Source of the DNA: Marinovum sp.
GTDB taxonomy: Bacteria; Pseudomonadota; Alphaproteobacteria; Rhodobacterales; Rhodobacteraceae
Direction: 5' to 3'
DNA: 64,000 bases
Assembly: GCA_022447495.1 (NCBI GenBank)
Contig: JAKVBH010000018.1
Span: forward strand, 1 to 64,000
A model generated the notes under the pieces. That model was not told the origin of the DNA and searched no databases. It was given only the letters and a program-made list of their open reading frames with translations. The number at the start of each line of letters is the position of its first letter. Position 1 is the stretch's first letter. The position numbers were made by a program, and so were the translations under genes. Shown here piece after piece: positions 17,063 through 25,900 of the stretch.

Positions 17063-18033
17063 GCTTGCCCGACCTCATTCTTATTGGCCGGAACGAAGGC
17101 GCGCGCTTGCACCGTTGTTTGATTTCTGCCCAGGGCAAAGCCCGCCGCATGGTCTATGTCGACAGTGGATCCGACGATTACTCAGTTGTACTTGCTGCGG
17201 AGAATGGGGCCGAGATCGTCCGCCTGTCAGACGACGCGCCCTTTACCGCCGCACGGGCGCGACACGAAGGGTTCGAATATCTCGAGGCCACGGGAGGCGT
17301 GGCTGAGTTTGTGCAATTCATCGACGGCGATTGCGAGATTGACCAAGACTGGATCGCCACAGCCCAACGCGCCATTTCGGAGCAGACAACTTGGGGTATG
17401 GTCACCGGATGGCGCTCCGAGATGTTTCCGCAAAAATCGCTCTACAATGCGCTTTGCCATGTCGAATGGCGCCGCCCAGCCGGGCAGATATTGGCATGTG
17501 GAGGCGATATGATGGTGCGCGCAGAGGCATATCGCCAGGCTGGTGGGTTTGATGCCCGAGTGATTGCTGCCGAAGACGACGAGTTTTGCTGCCGTCTGCG
17601 CAAGGCAGGTTGGCACCTTGAACGCTTGCCCCACGAGATGACGCGCCACGACGCGGACATGTCTCGCTTTGGCCAATGGTGGAAACGGGCCGAACGCACA
17701 GGCCACGGATTTGAACAGGTTAATGACCTGCACCCCGAGTATTTCCGCCGTGAGCGGCTGCGGATGTGGTTTTTTGGTGCGATTCTTCCGCTTCTTTTTC
17801 TCTGCGGGCTTTTGCTCTTTTGGCCGCTCTCAATCCTCGTGCTCTTGGCCTATGGGCTTTCCTATTGGCGCACGGTCCGCGGGTTAGAGGCGGCTGAAAA
17901 ACTACCACGCGATGAGGCGTTGCGGCATTCCGTGTTGCTCAGCCTATCGAAAATTCCAAATGTTTTAGGGGCCTTGCGGTATCGTCTGCGCAAACAGCGT
18001 GGGGCGGACATGGTCTTGATCGAATACAAGTGA
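17059..18033 (+). CDS. Glycosyltransferase family 2 with C-terminal membrane segments
   Basis: 324-residue GT-A glycosyltransferase. The acceptor-side start LPDLILIGRNEGARL and the DxD-type metal motif FIDGDCEID (about residues 92-100) fit GT2. A second domain carries AAEDDEFCCRLRKAGW, the ED-type catalytic region. Residues about 236-272 are strongly hydrophobic (ILPLLFLCGLLLFW and ILVLLAYGLSYW), indicating membrane anchoring. Coupled by a 4-bp overlap to the GT4 gene and followed 9 bp later by the fused oxidoreductase gene. Confidence 0.85.
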   Translation: MSLPDLILIGRNEGARLHRCLISAQGKARRMVYVDSGSDDYSVVLAAENGAEIVRLSDDAPFTAARARHEGFEYLEATGGVAEFVQFIDGDCEIDQDWIATAQRAISEQTTWGMVTGWRSEMFPQKSLYNALCHVEWRRPAGQILACGGDMMVRAEAYRQAGGFDARVIAAEDDEFCCRLRKAGWHLERLPHEMTRHDADMSRFGQWWKRAERTGHGFEQVNDLHPEYFRRERLRMWFFGAILPLLFLCGLLLFWPLSILVLLAYGLSYWRTVRGLEAAEKLPRDEALRHSVLLSLSKIPNVLGALRYRLRKQRGADMVLIEYK

Positions 18034-18042
18034 GACACCGTC

Positions 18043-20139
18043 ATGAGTGATATCAGAGTAGGCATGATCGGCGCAGGCTACATTGCAGCATGGCATGCCG
18101 ACGCGATCCGAGCGACACCCGGCTCCCGTTTAACCGCCGTGTGTGATCTATCTTCCAGCGCCGCCGAAGGCTTTGCGGCTGGTTACGGCCTCACGCCTTA
18201 CACATCGGTGGAAGCAATGTTGGAGAGCAACACGCTTGACGCAGTCCACATCACCACCCCACCGGGCAGCCACGCCCCACTCGCCATCCAGTGTTTCGAA
18301 GCTGGGCTGCATGCCATGGTCGAAAAACCGGTGGCCGAAAGCGCAGCCGACACACGTCGTATGGCCGAAGCGGCGCGCAAAGCCGGCGTGACCTTTGCGG
18401 CAGGGCATAACTTCCTGGGTATGCCATCCTATGTGCGGCTCAAGGAAATGGTGGACACTGGCCAACTGGGTCGGATTGTCAGCGCAGAAGTGCATTGGCA
18501 TCTCCCGCTCGCGCCCTTGCGCTCTGGGCCATACGGTCTCTGGCTTCTGCGCGAGCCTCGTAATCTTATCCTTGAACTAGGGCCTCACTTGGTGGCCTTT
18601 GCCCAGGACTTGTTTGGCCCCGTTGAGATGTTGGGAGCAACTTCCACGCATCCGGTCGAACTGCCCGGCATGGGCAAACGCGATCAGGTCTATCGCTTCA
18701 CCGCGCGGGCGGGCGAGACCGAGGTAACCTTCATGGTCTCGCTTGTGGAAGTGATTGATGACCGCAGCGTGGTCGTCCGTGGGTCCTCCGGTATTGCGCG
18801 TCTCGACTACGCCAATGACGCGCTTACCACGCGGTTTGACAACACCTCTGACATTGTTCTCAATCCGCTGCGCGCCTCGCTCAGCCAAGCTTGGGGCCAT
18901 ATGCGCGAAGGCATCGGCAACGCTGTGACACAGGTAGGCTCGCTCAACCGGAAAGGGCCCTACGCCCTCTCCTTCCGAGGCAGCTGTGGCGCATTCTATC
19001 ACGCCGTCCAAAAGGGCACGGCACTCGACCCGCGCTTTGACGGCAGTGCTGCTTTGGGCGTCATGGAAAGCCTTGAGGCCGCGATCGGGTACTTGCCAAA
19101 AGCGAAGGCGCCCAAGCTTCCCGCCAAAACGCGGGAAACGACGCCCAAGGCGGTTGTCATCGGCGGCACTGGCTTCATCGGTCGCCACCTCACGCGTGGT
19201 CTGGTAGCTCAAGGTCAAGACGTGCGCGTGCTCTCTCGTGGCCGTCACGGCCCTTTTGGCGACTTGCCCAATGAGGTTGAAACCGTTGGTGTCTCGCTTT
19301 CCGATCGCGCGGCTTTGGTCGAGGCGTTTAAGGATGTGGACGTCGTCTACAACCTTGCCAAATCCCTAGATGACACCTGGGAAGCAGCGCTCAAAAACGA
19401 TGTGGGGGTGACCGAAACCATTGCTGAGGCTTGTATGGACGCCGGTGTCAAAAGGTTGGTCTATACTGGCACGATAGCGTCCTTTGACATGTCTCAACGG
19501 TTTGGAAGGATCACCGAAGCCACTGGATTTCCCGAGGACCTCTCGGACCGCAACCTTTATGCGCGGTCCAAAGCCGAATGTGAAAAGCGGCTGATGACAA
19601 TGTATGAGGACCGCGGATTGCCCGTGACCATTGCACGCCCTGGTATTGTGATCGGCCCAGGTGGACCACTGCAGCATTGGGGCATCGGCCGCTGGCACGG
19701 TGCCGGCGCAGTCAAGCTCTGGGGTGATGGTAACAACGTGCTGCCATTTGTGCTCATCGATGATGTGGTCGACGGGCTTATCGCAATGGGAAATCACCCT
19801 GACGCCGTGGGCGAGAGCTTCAACCTTGTAGGCGATCGCATGATGACGGCGCGCCAATACTTCAAGGCGATCGAGGATCAACTGGGCGCTCGGATCACCG
19901 TGACATCGGGGTCATTGCACATGCTTTGGATCATGGATGCGATCAAATACCCGCTCAAACGGTATGGCCTGGGCCGTAAAGGCGCGGTGCGCGCATCACT
20001 CAAAGATTGGCAATCACGGGCACATTTGACCCCCTTCGACAACGCCAAACCCAAGGATATGTTGGGCTGGGCACCGGAAACAGATCAGACAGAAGTGATC
20101 CGAAAGGGCATCATAGAGGCCGGATTGTTCGGATTTTGA
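18043..20139 (+). CDS. Fusion protein: Gfo/Idh/MocA oxidoreductase plus NAD-dependent epimerase
   Basis: 698-residue two-domain protein. Residues 1 to about 350 form a Gfo/Idh/MocA oxidoreductase (VGMIGAGYIAAWHADAIR, then MVEKPVAESAADTRR with the catalytic Lys). Residues about 365-698 form an extended SDR with TGFIGRHLTRGL at the nucleotide site and the catalytic YARSKAECEKR. The two domains correspond to the two separate enzymes encoded at the start of the same operon (13840 and 14949), so one pair appears fused and one not. Such bifunctional proteins may carry out oxidation followed by epimerisation or reduction of one nucleotide sugar. Last gene of the run; a perfect 8-bp hairpin (20130-20151) spans its stop. 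Confidence 0.85.
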   Translation: MSDIRVGMIGAGYIAAWHADAIRATPGSRLTAVCDLSSSAAEGFAAGYGLTPYTSVEAMLESNTLDAVHITTPPGSHAPLAIQCFEAGLHAMVEKPVAESAADTRRMAEAARKAGVTFAAGHNFLGMPSYVRLKEMVDTGQLGRIVSAEVHWHLPLAPLRSGPYGLWLLREPRNLILELGPHLVAFAQDLFGPVEMLGATSTHPVELPGMGKRDQVYRFTARAGETEVTFMVSLVEVIDDRSVVVRGSSGIARLDYANDALTTRFDNTSDIVLNPLRASLSQAWGHMREGIGNAVTQVGSLNRKGPYALSFRGSCGAFYHAVQKGTALDPRFDGSAALGVMESLEAAIGYLPKAKAPKLPAKTRETTPKAVVIGGTGFIGRHLTRGLVAQGQDVRVLSRGRHGPFGDLPNEVETVGVSLSDRAALVEAFKDVDVVYNLAKSLDDTWEAALKNDVGVTETIAEACMDAGVKRLVYTGTIASFDMSQRFGRITEATGFPEDLSDRNLYARSKAECEKRLMTMYEDRGLPVTIARPGIVIGPGGPLQHWGIGRWHGAGAVKLWGDGNNVLPFVLIDDVVDGLIAMGNHPDAVGESFNLVGDRMMTARQYFKAIEDQLGARITVTSGSLHMLWIMDAIKYPLKRYGLGRKGAVRASLKDWQSRAHLTPFDNAKPKDMLGWAPETDQTEVIRKGIIEAGLFGF

Positions 20140-20151
20140 CCGAAAAATCCG
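20130..20151 (+). terminator. Hairpin spanning the stop of the fused oxidoreductase gene
   Basis: CGGATTTT (20130-20137) pairs perfectly with AAAATCCG (20144-20151) around a 6-nt loop containing the TGA stop region. There is no U run beyond it, so termination strength is doubtful. Confidence 0.4.
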
Positions 20152-20180
20152 ATATTCTGACCCACTTTCGCCAGATTGTT

Positions 20181-20210
20181 TTGCCCATATATACGCTGAG
20201 GCGGTATAAA
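20181..20210 (+). promoter_or_regulatory. Candidate sigma-70 promoter of the BY-kinase gene
   Basis: TTGCCC (20181-20186) and TATAAA (20205-20210) separated by 18 bp, about 90 bp upstream of the start at 20297 and just after the preceding hairpin. Match is moderate at -35 and good at -10. Confidence 0.4.
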
Positions 20211-20296
20211 AATCGTCCCTTTGTGAGCGAGCATGACGAAGTTCTATGACATCATCTTGGCAAATCCTGTGATGTTGCCGTCTTTGGGGGCGGTCG

Positions 20297-21370
20297 ATGA
20301 TGAATAATAAGCGATGGATCAAACGTAGCACTCCGATGTCGCCAATGGCGCCTTTGAAAAAGCGCGTTAAACCCGCTGCCACAGCAAAAGCGGAGGAAAC
20401 GACGGTGGAGCGTTCCCAGAACAGGCAAGCGCCAGCGCCCACAGCAAAAGCGAAACCAACGCAGAAGGTGACAAAGGTGGTCATTAAGAAAGCCCGCCCA
20501 ACCGCCCCAGCACGTATGGACACTCCGAAACCGAAATCCACTATGCCAGAACCTCAAGCACAGGCAGCGCTCGACGCCGTCCCGCAAGAACCGCAAGAGT
20601 TGTCGCCGATGATTCAAGATGGTTTGGTCGCCAGGCCCGAGGCTGACAACCTTTGGGACTATCTGGACACCTTCACAGTGAATGAGCGTCACCTTGAATC
20701 AAATCGTATCGTAACCGCCACCCGGCGCGACCCGTGCCATGCGGCGTTCGACGTATTGCGGACTAAGATATTGCAAACACTTCGAGACAACGGTTGGAGT
20801 CGCGTGGCCATCACATCCCCAACCGCAAATTGTGGCAAAACGTTTATGTCCGTGAATCTGGCGCTGTCCTTTTCGCGTCAACTAAACTGTCGAACTATGC
20901 TTCTTGATTTTGACATGCGCCATCCCTCAGTGGCCAAGGTGCTTGGCATATCAGAGCCCGGTAGCATGGGAGAATTACTACGCAATGAGGCAGAGGCCGA
21001 AGACGTGCTTCTTCGTCCCGGCAGAAACGACCTCAAAATCGGAGCGAATTTGGCCGTTGGTGCCAACGGCCGCCGTGAAGACTATGCGTCGGAGCTTCTC
21101 CAACAACCCATGACTTCGGACATCCTCGATGACCTCGAAGAGGAACTAGAACCTGATGTCATGCTCTTCGATATGCCTCCTGTGCTTGTGAACGATGACG
21201 TTCTCGCGGCGCGGCCGCTCTATGATGCGGTTCTTCTTGTGGTGGGCGGTGGCATCACCAAACCCCAGGAGGTGCGATTGGTCGAGCAGCGTTTAGGCAC
21301 AGAAACGCCGCTGCTTGGTATTGTATTGAATCGATCTGAAGGCGTTTCGTCGAAAGTCTATAGCTACTGA
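20297..21370 (+). CDS. BY-kinase/CpsD-like ATPase for polysaccharide export or chain-length control
   Basis: 357-residue cytoplasmic P-loop protein of the bacterial tyrosine kinase/CpsD group. Residues 1-100 are a Lys/Ala/Pro-rich linker with no clear fold. The ATPase domain follows: Walker A TSPTANCGKTFMSVNLAL (about 173-190), Walker A' MLLDFDMRHPSV and Walker B DVMLFDMPPVLVND. The C-terminus has only two tyrosines (VYSY) instead of the tyrosine cluster of classical BY-kinases, so autophosphorylation may be limited. It is separate from, and convergent with, the Wzz-type membrane protein, the split arrangement also known for CpsC/CpsD. Start ATG 20297 follows GGGGGCGG. Confidence 0.82.
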   Translation: MMNNKRWIKRSTPMSPMAPLKKRVKPAATAKAEETTVERSQNRQAPAPTAKAKPTQKVTKVVIKKARPTAPARMDTPKPKSTMPEPQAQAALDAVPQEPQELSPMIQDGLVARPEADNLWDYLDTFTVNERHLESNRIVTATRRDPCHAAFDVLRTKILQTLRDNGWSRVAITSPTANCGKTFMSVNLALSFSRQLNCRTMLLDFDMRHPSVAKVLGISEPGSMGELLRNEAEAEDVLLRPGRNDLKIGANLAVGANGRREDYASELLQQPMTSDILDDLEEELEPDVMLFDMPPVLVNDDVLAARPLYDAVLLVVGGGITKPQEVRLVEQRLGTETPLLGIVLNRSEGVSSKVYSY

Positions 21371-21374
21371 TCTA

Positions 21375-21391
21375 GCTCTACGACGTAGAGC
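21375..21391. terminator. Short perfect hairpin between convergent kinase and wzz genes
   Basis: GCTCTAC (21375-21381) - GAC - GTAGAGC (21385-21391), 5 bp after the kinase stop. A second pair, TTAACC/GGTTAA, lies near 21440-21463. Both sit between convergent stops (21370 and 21463), consistent with a bidirectional termination region, though U tracts are absent. Confidence 0.4.
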
Positions 21392-21462
21392 GCCGATGCC
21401 AGACGTTGCTCCAGAACCAAATAACTAAGTGACGACCTGGTTAACCGAGCCGGTGATCTTGG

Positions 21463-22767
21463 TTAAAGCCGGGCGTTGTGGCGATCGCCCATCTTAAAAA
21501 GGCCTAAGCCCTCGACCCTATCTCGCATGATCGTCCAAAGGGCAGGCCCAGCGGCGAGCACCGAACCAATCACTGCAAGTTTTGCGACATTGCGCATCCG
21601 ACGTTCACCCCCGGTGGACACATGTGGGATCGCGATGACGGCTTGCACACCCAAGGCACGCTCAAGCTGCGCTGAATTGCGGATCGCGGGGTTTAGGAAT
21701 TCCAAGCCGAGCGCGACACCAAGGGCGAGAATAACGGAGGCCAAACCGCCCATAATCGCGGTTTTCTTGCGACTACGGGACACGGGGTATTCAGGAATAA
21801 GCGCGGTTTCGAGAACCTCGAAACGTTCAGTTTGCTGACGCGATTGCAGAGTGTTGGCGGTCTCGGCTTCAGCCAAACGGCGCGTCACCACGGAATATTC
21901 ATCCTGAAGGCGTGTCAAAGACCGGTTCAACAGAGACAACTCTTGCTCCACTTGAGGACCGTTCACGATGGCGGCTTCAGCTGTGGCAACGCGGTCACGA
22001 ATTGCAGTGCGTTGAGCGGTAAGAAGCGCAATTTCATCTTCTACATTGGAACGTGCGCGGCGCGTGTTGCTCTGGAGTTCAAGAATCTGTTGCTCGATCT
22101 CCAAATCCGCCTCGACAAAGGTTGATATCTGGGTGCGCTGCGCAGCCACAGCTGCGGGCAGGCTGGCGGAATTTATCTGTTTGAAAGTGGCAAGCTCTTG
22201 TTCAAGCGCTGTGATGTCACGCGCATACCGCGCTTCCTCTGCCAAGAAGAAGGCCAGCGTTTCTTGCGCGGCGAGCGCCTGACGCGAGGTGCCCTGATCC
22301 ACGATCCGTGCCAACAACTCGTTGGCGACATCGGCGGCCTGTTGAGGATCCCCCATGGTCACCGTAATGATCAAACCGGTCGGGTTCGCGTTCGGCGCCC
22401 ATGGTTGTGACGCATCCGTGATTGCCGTGATCCGCGCCGATTCGCGCAATTGCGTCACTTTTAGGCCCAACGACAGATCCGAGTCCGCGAAGAGGTTATA
22501 GTCTTCGATAATCTCAATGAGGTTGTCGCGCGCCATCATGCGCTGTTCAATCAGTTGAAGTTTGTGCGCGGCATCAGTGCGACCAGTGCGCTGATCCACG
22601 ATTTGCGCGTCTTCCAACTGAACTAAAGCATTGGTTTCATATATTTTCGGCTGCTTCAGTGCAAAGTGTACAGACAGCAGGCAGCCGACAACCGTCAGAA
22701 GCGCCACGAGCGGAGCACGCCGGCGCAACACGTTGATAATATCGGCAATTGATCCCAACTGGTTCAT
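21463..22767 (-). CDS. Wzz-type polysaccharide chain-length determinant protein
   Basis: 434-residue inner-membrane protein of the Wzz/polysaccharide co-polymerase family. It has an N-terminal membrane helix (APLVALLTVVGCLLSVHF, residues about 18-35). A long periplasmic region rich in coiled-coil heptads follows (for example ARYARDITALEQELATFKQ). A second membrane helix (MGGLASVILALGVALGLEFL) comes next, and a further hydrophobic stretch close to the C-terminus. It has no attached kinase domain. Start ATG 22767 has GGAG upstream; a longer frame to 22860 would place an unlikely Arg-rich leader before the helix. It should work with the adjacent CpsD-like ATPase in polymer length control. Confidence 0.83.
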   Translation of the reverse strand: MNQLGSIADIINVLRRRAPLVALLTVVGCLLSVHFALKQPKIYETNALVQLEDAQIVDQRTGRTDAAHKLQLIEQRMMARDNLIEIIEDYNLFADSDLSLGLKVTQLRESARITAITDASQPWAPNANPTGLIITVTMGDPQQAADVANELLARIVDQGTSRQALAAQETLAFFLAEEARYARDITALEQELATFKQINSASLPAAVAAQRTQISTFVEADLEIEQQILELQSNTRRARSNVEDEIALLTAQRTAIRDRVATAEAAIVNGPQVEQELSLLNRSLTRLQDEYSVVTRRLAEAETANTLQSRQQTERFEVLETALIPEYPVSRSRKKTAIMGGLASVILALGVALGLEFLNPAIRNSAQLERALGVQAVIAIPHVSTGGERRMRNVAKLAVIGSVLAAGPALWTIMRDRVEGLGLFKMGDRHNARL

Positions 22768-22838
22768 TATTGGTGCACTCCACAAACGCCCCCGCCTGCG
22801 CGGACCTACGTCCCTCGCAGATCCGTCAAGACCGTAGC

Positions 22839-22876
22839 AAATTGCGCCACATTTCGCCACAATTTTTGCGCAATTT
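22839..22876 (-). promoter_or_regulatory. Inverted and direct repeats upstream of wzz
   Basis: AAATTGCGC (22839-22847) and GCGCAATTT (22868-22876) form perfect 9-bp arms 20 bp apart. Between them are two copies of a CGCCACA(A)TTT block (22846-22855 and 22857-22867). The element lies 72 bp upstream of the wzz start codon at 22767 and is a plausible operator. Confidence 0.4.
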
Positions 22877-22987
22877 GTCCGGAAACAATCGGTTTCTCGA
22901 CGGACAATATTTCATAAAATCAGCATATTAATCGAAACGCTTGGCTGTGTTCGCCAAGACGCGATGATAGCCGCGTACCCCTCATGA

Positions 22988-25900
22988 TTAATGCATGCGA
23001 CGCGCGCGCATTTCGCGACGCCGCGCGATTGCGTTTTTGCGGCGATCAGCCCGCGTATTACCAAGACCGGCCACCTCTTGGGTTGTTGGAGCCGGTGCAT
23101 CGTTCGCAGGCGTGCCAGACGCAAGGCCTGGATTCACTTGCACAATCCGCGCCACAAGACCTGAGAGTGTTGGGTAGCCAAAAATGTCAGCAATGCTCAA
23201 ACGATCGGCCCCAAGTTTGGAGCGCAACGCGCGGTGTACTTGCACCGCCAAAAGCGAATGCCCGCCCAGATCAAAAAAACTATCGTGAGGTTGAATATCT
23301 GAAACGCTCAGCGCGTTTGACCAGACCTTTGCGACGGCTTCGGTCATGTCGAGAGACGGCGCCGCCGCAGGTTTTGCCACAACAACTTTACGTGGTTTGA
23401 CCGCAACTTGTGGCAGCGGTTTAGGTGCAGTTGCGACAGGGGTCAGGTTAGTTTTGATCTCCTTAGGATCAGGCAAGGCTTTGCGATCTATCTTTTGGTT
23501 CGGCGTCAGCGGAAAAGCATCCAGCACAACGACTTGGTTTGGCACCATGTAGCCGGGCAAATGCGTCGCCAAAGCCTGACGCATTGCACCCGGTTGGGCA
23601 TCGCCAAGAATGTACCCAACCAGTTGGTCGCGAGCTCGCACGACGCAAACGGCCTCCGTGACACCGGGCTGAGCCATGAGAACGGCTTCGATCTCACCCA
23701 TTTCGATGCGGTGTCCACGCAGTTTGACTTGGCCATCGGCCCGTCCAATATACGCCAGCGCGCCATCAGATTGCCAACGGACCAGATCGCCCGTGCGATA
23801 GAGATGTCCTTTGCCAAACGGATTTTCGATGAACCGTTCAGCCGTCAGGTCGTCGCGTTTCCAATAGCCTCGCGTGACACCCAAGCCGCCAATCAAAAGC
23901 TCACCCTCAACGCCAACCGGAACGGGCACACCTGCCTCGTCCACGACGTAAACTTCGGTGTTCGCAATTGGTGTGCCAATGGGTGCGATGGCCTGATCGG
24001 AGCGCGCAGCAGCCGTGGTGGACCAAATTGTGGTTTCGGTCGGCCCATACATATTCTCGACCGATGCATTGGTAACGTCAGCCAGTTGGGCCACCAAACC
24101 GCCTGGCAATGCTTCGCCGCCCAAAAGGATTTGGCGCAGGTTCCCAAGAGCCTTGGCGGTCTCAGGTTCCCCCAACAACAGGCGTGCCATCGACGGTGTA
24201 CACTGCATGTGGCTCACGCCATGACGACGGATCTGCGCGGCGATAGAGCGGTCCTGGGGATCAATCTCCACGCCTGCATTCGCAGCGGCTACGACTTTGG
24301 CCAGCGGTCGCAGACCGTCGAGCACGGTGTCTCGGGCAATGCCATAATCGATAAGGCAGGCCACCTCGGTCACGCCGATATTCTTAAGGTCTTCGACCCG
24401 TGCCAAAGCATCTTCGACGGTTCCAAAGAGGCCGCTGTCGGTGAAATACCGTTCGAATGCAAACTCCAGGATCGCGTCCAATTCGTCTTCGCTCAGGCCT
24501 TCAAGATCGAGTTCAAATGCGTTCTTCGCCCCTTCGGGTCGTTTGAACGCGGGGAAGGCCCAGGCGTATTGCTTGATCAACGCCGCCGCTGCGCGCAAGT
24601 AATCCTTCATTGGCTCGCGCGCGACCTCGCGGGCTGCGTCACGACTATCCGCCAGGAAGGTGTGAAGCATCAGAGTGACTTGGAAATCTGTCGGATCATG
24701 CCCCGCATCGCGGAGCGCGGCGTGGTAGATTTTGATCTTTTGCGCGACCTCATCCACCGATTGGCCCAGCAAATGGGTGAGGACGTTGGCCCCCATGCGA
24801 CCCGCATCCTCCCAGGTTTTCGGATTACCCGCCGTTGTGACCCAAACGGGTAGCTCCTTGGACACCGGACGCGGCTGCGTCACCACGGCGTGCATCTTGC
24901 CGTCTTGACGTGGGAAGCTGACTTCCTCGCCCCGCCACAACGCGCGCAACTCTTCGATCTGACGCAACATGGCGGCTTTGTTTTCTGGTGGCGTATTCTC
25001 AGGACGCAGAACGAAATCGTCCGGCTGCCACCCGCTGGCAATCGCCATACCAGCCCGCCCGCCAGTCAGATTGTCGATCACTGACCATTCCTCAGCAATA
25101 CGGGCGGTGTGGTGAAGCGGGGCGACACAGGACCCGGCGCGCACGCCAATGTTCTGTGTAACCGCGGCCACGGCGGCGCCGGTCACCGAGGGGTTTGGAT
25201 AGGGTCCCCCGAAGGCGTGGAAATGCCGCTCGGGTGTCCAAACCGCGCAAAAACCGTTCTTGTCGGCGAACTTCGCACCTTCCAGGAGGAGTGTATATTT
25301 GTCCCGGCCTACGCCGTCGTCATTGCCCCAATAGAAAAGGCTAAAGGCCATCTCTTGATCGGACACTGCCATGGTCTGCGCCGCTTCGAGACGGTCTTGT
25401 TCGGAGACAAGAACCACACGCGCGCCGCGCGACAGCGTGTAGAAAATCTCGAGCACCGATATGTCGAAGCTCAGTGAGGTGAGCGCGAGCCAACAATCCG
25501 ATGGGCCCGTCGGCGTTCGCGCATCCATGCCAGCAAAGAAATTGATGACGTTGCGGTGTTCGACCATCACCCCTTTGGGGCGCCCGGTGGAGCCAGAAGT
25601 GAAGATCACATAGGCGAGGTCTTCGGGCTTTGCGATGTTTTCCAGCGGCGCGGTGTCGGCGTTTTCGACGCGCGGATCACCATCGAGCAAGAGCATGTCG
25701 ACATCCATGTCCGCCATGGAATCACGGGTCGCTGCCTCGCAAAGGATCACCTGCGCAGCGCTGTCTTCGGCAAAAATCGCCAGCCGGTCGCGCGGGTAAG
25801 ACGGGTCCATCGGAACGTAGGCCGCACCCGCTTTGTGGATCGCCAAAGCGCCGACAACGAGATGCGTCGATCTTGCCGTGCAAAGGCCTACGAGGTCTCC

